Below are positions 16,652-24,550 of a stretch of DNA of 64,000 nucleotides, piece by piece. The position numbers and the translations under genes are program-made. The DNA is taken from NCBI RefSeq assembly GCF_001426925.1, contig NZ_LMFR01000001.1, forward strand, positions 114,946 to 178,945, written 5' to 3'. The stretch comes from Microbacterium sp. Root53. Lineage in GTDB: Bacteria; Actinomycetota; Actinomycetes; Actinomycetales; Microbacteriaceae. How positions within the stretch are numbered: the first letter of the stretch is position 1; every line of letters starts with the position of its first letter. The notes under the pieces are model-generated. The model was not told the origin of the DNA. It did no database searches and saw nothing but the letters and a program-made list of their open reading frames with translations.

Positions 16652-17832
16652 GCTGTCTCTCCGTTCCGGCCGAGCGCCGCGTCGCCCATCGCCTGCAGGG
16701 CTTCGGTGAGGATGGGGCGCGGCGTGGCGAAGACGATGCGGACGAAGTCCTCGTATCCGCGGCCGAGGAGCCGCCCCTCGGTGAGGACGACGCCGGCCTG
16801 CTGGCGGAAGAACTCGGCGGGGGCGCCGGGGAGCTCCAGCGCGCTCACGTCGATCCAGCCGATGTAGGTCGCCTCAGGCGCCCGGTACACGGCGCCGGGC
16901 AGGTGGTCGGCCACCAGGTCTCTGAGGGCCTGCCGGTTGCCGTCGAGGTAGGTCAGCACGTCGTCGAGCCACGGCTTGCCGTGCCGGTACGCGGCGGTGG
17001 AGGCGACGACGCCGAGCGAGGCGGCGCCGTGCTGCACGGCGAATCCGAACCGGCGGTAGACGGCCTGGTCCGCGTCGTTGGACGTGATCAGCTGCGCGGT
17101 CTTCAGTCCCGGGATGTTCCAGGCCTTCGACGCGCTCGTGCCGGTGACGGTGTGCGCGGCGGTGACGTCGGACAGCGACGCATACGGCGTGAACGGGGTG
17201 CCGTCGTAGCGCAGGGGCGCGTGGATCTCGTCGGCGAACACCCGCCCGCCGTGCCGGTCCACGATCGCGGCGATCGCCTCGAGCTCCTCCCGGTCGATCA
17301 CCGCTCCCGTGGGGTTGTGCGGGTTGCACAGGATGAGCGTGCGCGCGCCGGCGGCGAACGCCTCCTCGATCCGCTGCAGGTCGTGACCCCAGCGGCCGTC
17401 CGTCCAGATGCCGGGCACCTCCACGACCGGATGCCCGATCGCGGGCAGGTAGGTCAGGAACGGCATGTACGCCGGGGTCGGCACGATCACCGGCGAGCCG
17501 GCGGGCGCGTACTCGGACACCGCGACGCCGAGTGCCGCCATCACGTCGGAGACCGGATGCACCCGCTCGGGATCCACGGCCCAGCCGTACTCGGCGGCCA
17601 TCCACTCGGACGTGGCCTCGCCGAGCTCAGCGGCGAGGGGCGGCGAGAGGTAGCCGAGGTTCTCCTCCTCGACCGCCCGGTGCAGCGCCTCGGCGACGGG
17701 CGGGGCGATGCCGAAGTCCATCTCGGCCACCCACGCGCCGATCCGCCCGGGGTGCAGGCTCCACTTGCGGCTCTCCGGCCGGTCCAGGCGCAGCCGGGTG
17801 CGGGAGTCGAAGGGGTGCGGACATCGGGTCAC
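16648..17832 (-). CDS. MalY/PatB-type PLP enzyme (probable cystathionine beta-lyase / C-S lyase)
   Basis: 394 aa, fold-type I aminotransferase. WVAEMDFGIAPPV at the N-terminus is the signature of the MalY/PatB C-S lyases, followed by CNPHNPTGAVID, FADEIHAPLRYDG and the PLP lysine K236 in GTSASKAWNIPGLK. Likely cleaves cystathionine or other C-S bonds to yield homocysteine or sulfide. It lies between mesD and metY on the same strand, so it feeds the same pathway. A pure aminotransferase role cannot be excluded by sequence alone. Confidence 0.85.
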   Translation of the reverse strand: MTRCPHPFDSRTRLRLDRPESRKWSLHPGRIGAWVAEMDFGIAPPVAEALHRAVEEENLGYLSPPLAAELGEATSEWMAAEYGWAVDPERVHPVSDVMAALGVAVSEYAPAGSPVIVPTPAYMPFLTYLPAIGHPVVEVPGIWTDGRWGHDLQRIEEAFAAGARTLILCNPHNPTGAVIDREELEAIAAIVDRHGGRVFADEIHAPLRYDGTPFTPYASLSDVTAAHTVTGTSASKAWNIPGLKTAQLITSNDADQAVYRRFGFAVQHGAASLGVVASTAAYRHGKPWLDDVLTYLDGNRQALRDLVADHLPGAVYRAPEATYIGWIDVSALELPGAPAEFFRQQAGVVLTEGRLLGRGYEDFVRIVFATPRPILTEALQAMGDAALGRNGETA

Positions 17833-17902
17833 GAGGGTGAGCCTACGGAGCGAGATGCGACCGGGCCCCCGCCGAGGTCATGATCCGTCATGTCCCGCCG
17901 TG

Positions 17903-18934
17903 TCAGCTCCCCGAGAGCTCCGCCCGGACGATCTCGGCACCCGCCGCGAGCGCCGCCATCTTGCCGCGCGCCACGTGCCGGGGCAGGGGCGCCATGCCGC
18001 AGTTCGTGCTGGGGTACAGCTTGTCCGCGTCGACGAACGGCAGCACGCTGCGGAGCGTGGCCGCCACCTCCTCGGGGGTCTCGATCGCGTCGCCCGCGAC
18101 GTCGACGGCGCCGACCATCACCTTCTTGCCGCGCAGGAGCTCGATCAGCTCGACCGGCACGTGCGAGCCGTGACACTCCAGCGACACCATGTCGATCGCC
18201 GACTGCTGCAGCAGCGGGAAGGACTCCTCGTACTGGCGCCACTCGGACCCGAGCGTCGCCTTCCAGTCGTTGTTGGCCTTGATGCCGTAGCCGTAGCAGA
18301 TGTGCACCACGGTCTCGCTGCGCAGCCCCTCCGCGGCGCGCTCGAGGGCCGCCACGCCCCAGTCCCGCACGTCGTCGAAGAAGACGTTGAAGGCCGGCTC
18401 GTCGAACTGGATGATGTCGACGCCCGCCGCCTCCAGCTCCCTGGCCTCCTGGTTGAGGATGCCCGCGAACTCCCACGCGAGCTCCTCGCGGCTGCCGTAG
18501 TGGCGGTCGTAGAGGGTGTCGATCATCGTCATGGGCCCGGGGAGGGCCCACTTGATGGGCCGGTCGGTCTGCGCCCGGAGGGCCTTGGCGTCCTCGACGA
18601 ACACCGGCCGCTCGCGGCTCACCGCGCCGACGACCGTCGGCACGCTCGCGTCGTAGCGGTTGCGGATCCGCACCGTCTCGCGCTGCGCGAAGTCGACACC
18701 GCTGAGGTGCTCGATGAACGTGGTGACGAAGTGCTGGCGGGTCTGCTCACCGTCGCTGACGATGTCGAGCCCGGAGCGGAGCTGCTCGTCGGCTGCGAGG
18801 CTCAGCGCGTCGCGCTTGCCCTCGGCCAGCTCCGCGCCCTCGAGACGCCAGGGCGACCAGAGCTTCTCGGGCTCCGCGAGCCAGGCGGGCTTGGGCAGGC
18901 TGCCGACGATCGAGGTGGGCAGAAGCGGGTTCAT
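17903..18934 (-). CDS. mesD: Core-MetE methionine synthase (MesD type)
   Basis: 343 aa, corresponding only to the catalytic half of cobalamin-independent methionine synthase. The zinc ligands are visible as HIC (211-213), E253 in SLECHGSH and C312 in STNCGM. IIQFDEPAFN at about 175 is the usual active-site strand. Core-MetE proteins encoded next to a DUF1852 protein form the MesD/MesX system, reported to make methionine from homocysteine without methyl-folate and to require oxygen. mesX starts 25 nt upstream, which fits that assignment. Confidence 0.9.
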   Translation of the reverse strand: MNPLLPTSIVGSLPKPAWLAEPEKLWSPWRLEGAELAEGKRDALSLAADEQLRSGLDIVSDGEQTRQHFVTTFIEHLSGVDFAQRETVRIRNRYDASVPTVVGAVSRERPVFVEDAKALRAQTDRPIKWALPGPMTMIDTLYDRHYGSREELAWEFAGILNQEARELEAAGVDIIQFDEPAFNVFFDDVRDWGVAALERAAEGLRSETVVHICYGYGIKANNDWKATLGSEWRQYEESFPLLQQSAIDMVSLECHGSHVPVELIELLRGKKVMVGAVDVAGDAIETPEEVAATLRSVLPFVDADKLYPSTNCGMAPLPRHVARGKMAALAAGAEIVRAELSGS

Positions 18935-18959
18935 CGGTGGTCCTCCGGGGTTCGTCCGG

Positions 18960-19943
18960 TCAGAGGGCGAGCGCCGGGGCGGCCGCCCACTGCTCGAGCA
19001 GCGTCTGGTGGGGCTTCAGGAAGTGCTCCGCGATGAACTTCCCCTGCGTGAGCGCCAGACGGCTGCGCTCCTCGCGGTCGTAGGCGATGTCCGTCGGCGA
19101 GTAGTGCGGGTTCTCCAGGCTCGGCTGGTACACCTCGCCCGCGGGGGAGTGGGCGTTGTAGATCTCCGGGCGGTAGATCTTCTGGAACGCCTCCATCGTG
19201 CTGATGGTGCCGATCAGCGCCAGGTCGGAATGGTCCTCGAGCAGGTCGCCCTCGAAGTAGAAGGCGAGCGGCGCGACCGAGCCGCGCGGCATGAAGTACC
19301 GGACCTGGAGCCCCATCTTCGCGAAGTAGCGATCGGTCAGCGAGTAGTCGCTCTGCTCGTACTCGACGCCGAGCACCGGATGCCGCTCGCCGATGCGGCG
19401 GTACGTCTTGCTGGTCGAGACGCTGATGCAGACCACCGGCGGCTGCGCGAATCGCTCGCGATACGCGGCCGACTCGACGAAGTGCCGGAAGAGCTTCCCG
19501 TGCAGCTCTCCGAAGCCGTGCGGAAGGCCGGACTGGCTCGCGCTGTGGGCCGGGAGCAGCACGCTGAAGTCGTAGTCCCGCACGTACGAGGAGAAGTTGT
19601 TCCCGGTGATGCCCGGGATCCGATCGCCGGTCGCCCGGTCCACGATCTGGACGTCGAGCATCTCGATCAGCGGCACGCCCACGCCGGAGTCGTCGGCCTC
19701 CACGTGCAGGTCCACCGAGACGATGTCGAGCTCCACGCCGTAGCGGTCCCGGTTCGGGTTGCCCTGATCCGCGAGGTCGTTGAAGCGGTCGTCGACCATC
19801 TTCAGCGCGCCCTGGAGATTCTGCCGGCGGCCCTCGCCCCGTGCGAGGTTCGCGAAGTTCGTGGTCGCGCGGGAGCCGGCCGACGGCGCGTAGTCCTCGT
19901 CGAAGCGGGTCGTGCTGATGTCGAAGGTGAACTCGGTGCCCAT
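18960..19943 (-). CDS. mesX: DUF1852 protein MesX, partner of MesD
   Basis: 327 aa from the ATG at 19943 (MGTEFTFDISTTRFDEDYAP), preceded by GAGGCGG, and the whole length is DUF1852. Internal landmarks are TTNFANLARGEGRRQNLQGA, NRDRYGVELDIVSVDLHVEA and FYFEGDLLEDHSDLALIGTI. MesX is needed for MesD activity in the folate-independent, oxygen-dependent methionine synthase system and may prepare or deliver the methyl donor; its chemistry was unresolved as far as I know. A longer frame reaches 20009, but the internal ATG has the ribosome site. Confidence 0.9.
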   Translation of the reverse strand: MGTEFTFDISTTRFDEDYAPSAGSRATTNFANLARGEGRRQNLQGALKMVDDRFNDLADQGNPNRDRYGVELDIVSVDLHVEADDSGVGVPLIEMLDVQIVDRATGDRIPGITGNNFSSYVRDYDFSVLLPAHSASQSGLPHGFGELHGKLFRHFVESAAYRERFAQPPVVCISVSTSKTYRRIGERHPVLGVEYEQSDYSLTDRYFAKMGLQVRYFMPRGSVAPLAFYFEGDLLEDHSDLALIGTISTMEAFQKIYRPEIYNAHSPAGEVYQPSLENPHYSPTDIAYDREERSRLALTQGKFIAEHFLKPHQTLLEQWAAAPALAL

Positions 19944-20016
19944 GTGGCCGCCTCGATTCCTGACGATGAACGGCGGGCAGGATGCCCGCGCGGTCGTCAG
20001 CCTAGGCACGGCGCCC

Positions 20017-20067
20017 GGCTATAGCCCCATTCGGATGCTTAAGAAAGAGACATAGTCGGACACTATG
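20017..20067 (-). promoter_or_regulatory. Candidate LysR operator/promoter for mesX (ATAG-N7-CTAT dyad)
   Basis: CATAGT-N5-ACTATG at 20051-20067 contains ATAG-N7-CTAT, matching the LysR-type T-N11-A box. It overlaps the last codon and the stop of the upstream lysR gene. A second perfect palindrome, GGCTATAGCC, lies at 20017-20026 and could include the -10 region. Both are well placed to control the leftward mesX operon. Confidence 0.6.
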
Positions 20068-21016
20068 CGTAAAGTTCGACGCCGAACTCCGCGACGACGG
20101 CGCGCATCTCGGCGACGAAGCGCTCCGCCTGACCCGTGAGGGGGATCGAGCTGTGACCGATCCATCCGATCTCGATGCGCTCGTCGACGTCGAGCGGGAC
20201 GGCGACGATCGACGGGTCCAGGTCGTCGGAGATGATGCCGGTCGAGATCGTGTAGCCGCCGAGGCCGATCATGAGGTTGAAGATCGTGGCCCGGTCGCTC
20301 ACCCGGATGTCCTGCTTCGACGACCGGGTGGAGAGGATCTCCTCGGCGAAGTAGAAGGAGTTGTTCGTCCCCTGGTCGAACGTGAGGCGCGGCAGGTCCT
20401 CCAGGTCGTCGAGCGTGACGCTCGCGCGGGCGGCGAGCGGATTCGTCCGCGCGACGAAGATGTGCGGCGTGGCGAGGAACAGAGGCGTGAAGGCGAGGCC
20501 GGACTCGCGCAGCAGCTTGTCGATGACGTTCCGGTTGAAGTCGTTCCGGTACAGCACGCCGAGCTCGCTGCGGAGCGTGCGGACGTCCTCGATGATGTCC
20601 CACGTGCGGGTCTCGCGGAGCGTGAACGCGTACTCCGCCGCGCCCGAGGCCTTCACCATCCGGACGAACGCGTCGACGACGAACGAGTAGTGCTGGGCCG
20701 AGACGGCGAGCAGGCGGCGCGAGGGCGGACGCTCGAAGTAGCGCTGCTCGAGGAGCTCCGCCTGCTCGACGACCTGGCGGGCGTAGCGGAGGAACTCGGT
20801 GCCGTCCTCGGTGAGGGTCACGCCGCGGGCTGAGCGGGTGAAGAGGCTGTGCCCGACGCGGCGTTCGAGGTCCTTCATGGCGGCGGACATCGTGGGCTGC
20901 GAGACGTACAGCAGGTCGGCGGCCGCGCTGATGGACCCCTCGGCGGCGACCTCGACGAAGTACCGCAGCTGCTGCAGGGTGATGCCGCTCGTCGCCCCGG
21001 CGCCGTCCCGTGCCAT
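20063..21016 (-). CDS. LysR-family transcriptional regulator of the mes operon
   Basis: 317 aa. N-terminal LysR winged helix (ITLQQLRYFVEVAAEGSISA; AADLLYVSQPTMSAAMKDLE) and a C-terminal substrate-binding domain from about residue 100 (RRLLAVSAQHYSFVVDAFVR). It lies directly upstream of mesX on the same strand with 119 nt between them and an LTTR-type box at its own 3' end. It is therefore the likely activator of mesX-mesD-patB-metY, possibly in response to a sulfur or methionine intermediate. The ligand cannot be read from the sequence. Confidence 0.88.
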   Translation of the reverse strand: MARDGAGATSGITLQQLRYFVEVAAEGSISAAADLLYVSQPTMSAAMKDLERRVGHSLFTRSARGVTLTEDGTEFLRYARQVVEQAELLEQRYFERPPSRRLLAVSAQHYSFVVDAFVRMVKASGAAEYAFTLRETRTWDIIEDVRTLRSELGVLYRNDFNRNVIDKLLRESGLAFTPLFLATPHIFVARTNPLAARASVTLDDLEDLPRLTFDQGTNNSFYFAEEILSTRSSKQDIRVSDRATIFNLMIGLGGYTISTGIISDDLDPSIVAVPLDVDERIEIGWIGHSSIPLTGQAERFVAEMRAVVAEFGVELYA

Positions 21017-21133
21017 GGTCGCAGGCTATCCGACGGGGATGGGGACGGGCCGCGTCAGGGAGCGCGGCCGGGAGGTTGGGTAACGGGGCTGAACCGCATC
21101 GGCCGTCCACGGCTCCGGGGCGGGGAGGTCTCG

Positions 21134-21158
21134 GTCCATGCCATACGTTGGCATGGAC
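21134..21158. promoter_or_regulatory. 10-bp perfect inverted repeat between lysR and lacI
   Basis: GTCCATGCCA-TACGT-TGGCATGGAC forms a perfect 10-bp dyad with a 5-nt spacer in the 234-bp divergent region between lysR and lacI. It does not match the GTGACCGGTCAC operators downstream of lacI, so it could belong to the LysR protein or an unlinked regulator. Confidence 0.5.
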
Positions 21159-21250
21159 GGGCCCCGCGAGCCGGCGCAGCCTTCGCCGGGGGCGAGTGGC
21201 GTGAGAATGGACGTGCCGTGGCCGGGTCAGCGAGACGAGAGGAATCGAAG

Positions 21251-22282
21251 ATGGCACCTGTGTCGTCGTCCAGGCCGCGCAAGCCCAATATCAGCGACGT
21301 CGCTCAGGTTGCCGGTGTCTCCTATCAGACCGTCTCGCGAGTGCTGAACAACGCGCCCGACGTCAGCGCCGCCACGCGCGAGCGGATCCAGCAGATCATC
21401 AAGGATCTCGGCTATCGCCGCAGCCGGACCGCTACGGCCCTCTCGACGAGCCGCTCCACCACCATCGGCATCCTCACGGACGGGTCGCCCCGATTCGGGC
21501 CTGTGGGAACGCTCATGGCGCTGGAGAAAGTCGCCAGGCAGAAGGGCTACTTCACGACGGTGGTCACCGTCGAGGAGCCCTACATGACGTCGGTTCCGAA
21601 GGCATTGGACGCTCTCGACGAGGTCGGCGTCGACGGCATCATCGTCATCGCGCCGCTCCTGTCGATGGCCGCAGAGGTGCGCAGTGCGGCGATCCATGTC
21701 CCCGTCGAGATGATCGCCGCAGGGGTCTCGTCGACTCCGAGCCTGTTCACCTATTCGGAGGATCAGGAGCTGGGCGCGCGGATGGCCACCCAGCACCTGA
21801 TCGAGCTCGGTCACACCGACATCGCGCACTTCGCCGGCTCCACCGACTGGTTCGACGGCCGCGTCCGCAAGCGCGGTTGGGAGGGCGCCATGCGGGACGC
21901 CGGCCTCGAGCCGGGGCTGTGCGTCGAGGGTGACTGGAGCCCCGGCTGGGCGTATCGAACCGGCCTCCAGCTGGTGGAGGAGGGAGCCGTCCCGCGGGCC
22001 GTGTTCGCCGCCAGTGACCACACCGCGCTGGGGCTCATCCGTGCTCTGTCGGAGTCCGGAATCCGCGTCCCGGAGGACGTGAGCGTCGTCGGATTCGACG
22101 ACGTGGAGGGCTCGGAGTTCTTCCTCCCGCCGCTCACCACGGTGCGGCAGGACTTCACGGCTCTCGCTCACGCGAGCATCGAGGTGCTGCTCGGGGCCAT
22201 CGAGGGGCGCGAGGTGGATCGCGCACCGAGCATGCCGCTGCTGGTGCGGCGGCAGAGCGCGGCGCGCGCCCACAAGGTCTGA
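21251..22282 (+). CDS. LacI-family transcriptional repressor of sugar/polyol cluster 1
   Basis: 343 aa from the ATG at 21251. N-terminal LacI HTH (PNISDVAQVAGVSYQTVSRV then LNNAPDVSAATRERIQQ), hinge helix about residue 55-62, then a periplasmic-binding-type sensor domain (TIGILTDGSP; HLIELGHTDIAHFAGSTDWF; VSVVGFDDVEGSEFFLPPLT). It precedes the transport/catabolic operon on the same strand. Two identical CGTGACCGGTCACG palindromes between it and the first catabolic gene are the obvious operators. The inducer is probably the transported sugar or polyol or its first metabolite. Confidence 0.9.
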   Translation: MAPVSSSRPRKPNISDVAQVAGVSYQTVSRVLNNAPDVSAATRERIQQIIKDLGYRRSRTATALSTSRSTTIGILTDGSPRFGPVGTLMALEKVARQKGYFTTVVTVEEPYMTSVPKALDALDEVGVDGIIVIAPLLSMAAEVRSAAIHVPVEMIAAGVSSTPSLFTYSEDQELGARMATQHLIELGHTDIAHFAGSTDWFDGRVRKRGWEGAMRDAGLEPGLCVEGDWSPGWAYRTGLQLVEEGAVPRAVFAASDHTALGLIRALSESGIRVPEDVSVVGFDDVEGSEFFLPPLTTVRQDFTALAHASIEVLLGAIEGREVDRAPSMPLLVRRQSAARAHKV

Positions 22283-22316
22283 CCCCGGATCCGCGCGGCA
22301 GCCGATCCGCCGCTTC

Positions 22317-22375
22317 TTGACAAAGCTTCCGTGACCGGTCACGATGGTGGTCACGCCCATTCGTGACCGGTCACG
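22317..22375 (+). promoter_or_regulatory. Promoter with two LacI-type operators upstream of the cluster 1 operon
   Basis: TTGACA (22317-22322) is a clear -35. The perfect 14-bp palindrome CGTGACCGGTCACG occurs twice, at 22330-22343 (in the -35/-10 spacer) and 22362-22375. Their centres are 32 bp apart, about three helical turns, so two repressor dimers could bind the same face. The ATG of the first gene follows 46 nt after the second copy. Confidence 0.8.
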
Positions 22376-22421
22376 GAACCCGCGGGCGACGATCGCAACC
22401 GGGACTTACAGAGAGGTAAGA

Positions 22422-23246
22422 ATGGTGAAGCTCGCGTACGAGGCGAATGCCTGGGGAGGAGTCGTCGGAACCCCGGGCGCCGTGACGGACATCGGCTCCG
22501 GGTTCTACGAGACGCCGGGAGATGTCGTGGAGACGCTCGGAGCCATCGCCTCGGCCGGCTACACCGGGGTGGAGCTCTTCGACGGCAATCTGCTGCATTT
22601 CGAGCACTCGGTGGACGAGTTCGCGAGGGCCGTAGAGGCCGCCGGGCTCGAGGTCGCCGGGGTGTACAGCGGGGGGCATCTGATCTACCCCGACGCGCAC
22701 GAGGACGAGCTGGCCCGATTCGATCGGTCGATCCGCCTGGCTGCGGCCGCGGGTGCGCGCCACTACGTGCTGGGCGGGGGCGCCGTGCGCTCCAGCGGCC
22801 GACGCGATGCAGACTTCGAGGTGGCCGGGGCCTTCCTCGACCGGGTCGCTGAACGCGCGGAGGCCGCGGGGCTCGTCGTCAGCTACCACCCGCACCTCGG
22901 GAGCCTGGCGCAGTCGCCCGAGCAGATCGACGCCCTCTTCGCGGCGACCTCTGTCGGGATGTGCGCCGACGTGGCCCATATCGCCGCCGGCGGTGGGGAC
23001 CCCGTCGACGTCATCAACCGCTATGCGGCTCGCCTGAAGTACGTCCACCTGAAGGATGTCGACCTGTCGAGCAGCGCGTTCCTGCCGCTCGGAGAGGGCG
23101 ACCTCGACCTCGGCAGCATCATCGACGCCGTCGTGCTCGCCCGATACGACGACTGGATCACCGTCGAGCTGGACGGCTATCCGGGAGATCCGGCCTCGGC
23201 CGCGGAGCGGAGCCTGCGGTTCCTCACCGGCCACCAGCCCGGGTGA
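22422..23246 (+). CDS. Sugar phosphate isomerase/epimerase-type TIM barrel (IolE-like)
   Basis: 274 aa from the ATG behind GAGAGG. AP-endonuclease family 2 TIM-barrel features: IASAGYTGVELFDGNLLHFE near the N-terminus, VVSYHPHLGSLAQS, MCADVAHIAAGG, YVHLKDVD and the C-terminal WITVELDGYPGDPASAAERS. The His, Asp and Glu residues in these strands would bind a divalent metal. Such enzymes isomerise or dehydrate keto-sugars or inosose (IolE, IolH, xylose-isomerase-like). In an operon with two Gfo/Idh/MocA oxidoreductases, it probably acts on the oxidised sugar or polyol. Confidence 0.82.
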   Translation: MVKLAYEANAWGGVVGTPGAVTDIGSGFYETPGDVVETLGAIASAGYTGVELFDGNLLHFEHSVDEFARAVEAAGLEVAGVYSGGHLIYPDAHEDELARFDRSIRLAAAAGARHYVLGGGAVRSSGRRDADFEVAGAFLDRVAERAEAAGLVVSYHPHLGSLAQSPEQIDALFAATSVGMCADVAHIAAGGGDPVDVINRYAARLKYVHLKDVDLSSSAFLPLGEGDLDLGSIIDAVVLARYDDWITVELDGYPGDPASAAERSLRFLTGHQPG

Positions 23247-23301
23247 TCCCGGCCCGGGCAGCAGTACACACCACCCCATCCCATCCAAAGGAGTATGAGC
23301 G

Positions 23302-24462
23302 ATGAAGTTTCGAGCAGCACTCGCGGTGACCGCAGCAGTCGGTCTTGTCGCGGCACTCGCCGGCTGCACCCCGGCCGGTGAGCAGGCCTCGTCCGAGGTC
23401 GATCCGGAGATCGCGGCCGAGATCGACGCCGCGCTGGCGGAGATCACCGGCCAGGTGCTCAGCACCGGCCCGAACGGCGAGGAGCCGGAGGCCGTCGACG
23501 TCACCGAGGTCACCGACGAGCAGGCGGCGCAGGTCGCCGAACTCGGGCTGACGGCGGCGATCGTCATGCACTACGGCGGCAACGACTGGGCCAACGCCCA
23601 GATCGACGGTCTGAATGCGGAGTTCGAACGGCTCGGCATCGACGTGATCGCCACCACAGACGCTGACTTCGACCCCGCCACGCAGGTCTCGCAGATCGAG
23701 ACCGTCCTGACGCAGGACCCGGACATCATCGTCTCCATTCCCACGGACCCGGTCGCCACCGCCGCCGCCTACAAGAGGGCCGCCGAACAGGGCGTGAAGC
23801 TGGTCTTCATGGACAATGTCCCCGACGGCTTCCAGGCCGGCAGGGATTACGTCTCCATGGTGTCGGCGGACAACTACGGCAACGGGGTCACCTCGGCTTA
23901 CCTGCTCGCCCGTGCGCTGGGCGGCGAGGGACAGATCGGGATCATCTACCACGAGGCCGACTTCTTCGTGACGAAGCAGCGCTACGAGGGGTTCAAGGAC
24001 ACCATCACGGCGGAGTTCCCCGGTATCGAGATCGTCCAGGAGCAGGGGATCGCCGGGCCGGACTTCGCCGGTGACGCCCAAGGCGTAGCCAACGCGATGC
24101 TCACCAAGAACGCCGACCTGGATGGCATCTGGGCCGTGTGGGACGTCCCGGCCGAGGGCGTCATGGCCGCCGCTCGGGAGACGGGCCGCACCGACATCAA
24201 GATCGCGACCGAGGACCTGGGCACGAACGTCGCCATCGCCCTGGCGAAGGATCAGATGATCGTCGGGCTGGGCGCACAGCTGCCCTATGACCAGGGCGTC
24301 GCCGAGGCCGACCTGGCAGCGCTGAGCATCCTCGGCGAGGACGTGCCCGCATACGTGGCCCTCAGCTCGCTGCCCGTCGACCACGAGAACGTGCTCGAGG
24401 CGTGGAAGACCGTCTACCGCAGCGATCCGCCGGCATCGGTGACCGACGCGTACGTCGACTGA
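23302..24462 (+). CDS. Sugar ABC transporter substrate-binding lipoprotein (RbsB/Peripla_BP_4 type)
   Basis: 386 aa with a lipoprotein signal (KFRAALAVTAAVGLVAALAG then C). An unusually long acidic N-terminal segment (about residues 25-75) precedes the periplasmic-binding fold. Fold markers are LTAAIVMHYGGNDWANAQID, QDPDIIVSIPTDPVATAAAY and GIWAVWDVPAEGVMAAARET. It is anchored outside the membrane and delivers a monosaccharide, sugar alcohol or inositol to the downstream permease. A strong hairpin follows the stop codon, as expected where the binding protein is made in excess over the membrane components. Confidence 0.9.
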   Translation: MKFRAALAVTAAVGLVAALAGCTPAGEQASSEVDPEIAAEIDAALAEITGQVLSTGPNGEEPEAVDVTEVTDEQAAQVAELGLTAAIVMHYGGNDWANAQIDGLNAEFERLGIDVIATTDADFDPATQVSQIETVLTQDPDIIVSIPTDPVATAAAYKRAAEQGVKLVFMDNVPDGFQAGRDYVSMVSADNYGNGVTSAYLLARALGGEGQIGIIYHEADFFVTKQRYEGFKDTITAEFPGIEIVQEQGIAGPDFAGDAQGVANAMLTKNADLDGIWAVWDVPAEGVMAAARETGRTDIKIATEDLGTNVAIALAKDQMIVGLGAQLPYDQGVAEADLAALSILGEDVPAYVALSSLPVDHENVLEAWKTVYRSDPPASVTDAYVD

Positions 24463-24473
24463 GCGCCGACCCT

Positions 24474-24503
24474 CCGGTGGGGCCGGGACGTCGGCCCCAC
24501 CGG
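24474..24503 (+). terminator. Intra-operon hairpin after the cluster 1 binding-protein gene
   Basis: 12-bp perfect stem CCGGTGGGGCCG (24474-24485) / CGGCCCCACCGG (24492-24503) with a 6-nt loop and no T-run. The next gene begins 48 nt later on the same strand, so it is more likely an attenuator or mRNA 3'-end stabiliser than a full stop. Confidence 0.75.
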
Positions 24504-24550
24504 CAGACCATCTCCGTCATCGCGCGGGACACCGCGCTCGAAAGGAAATC

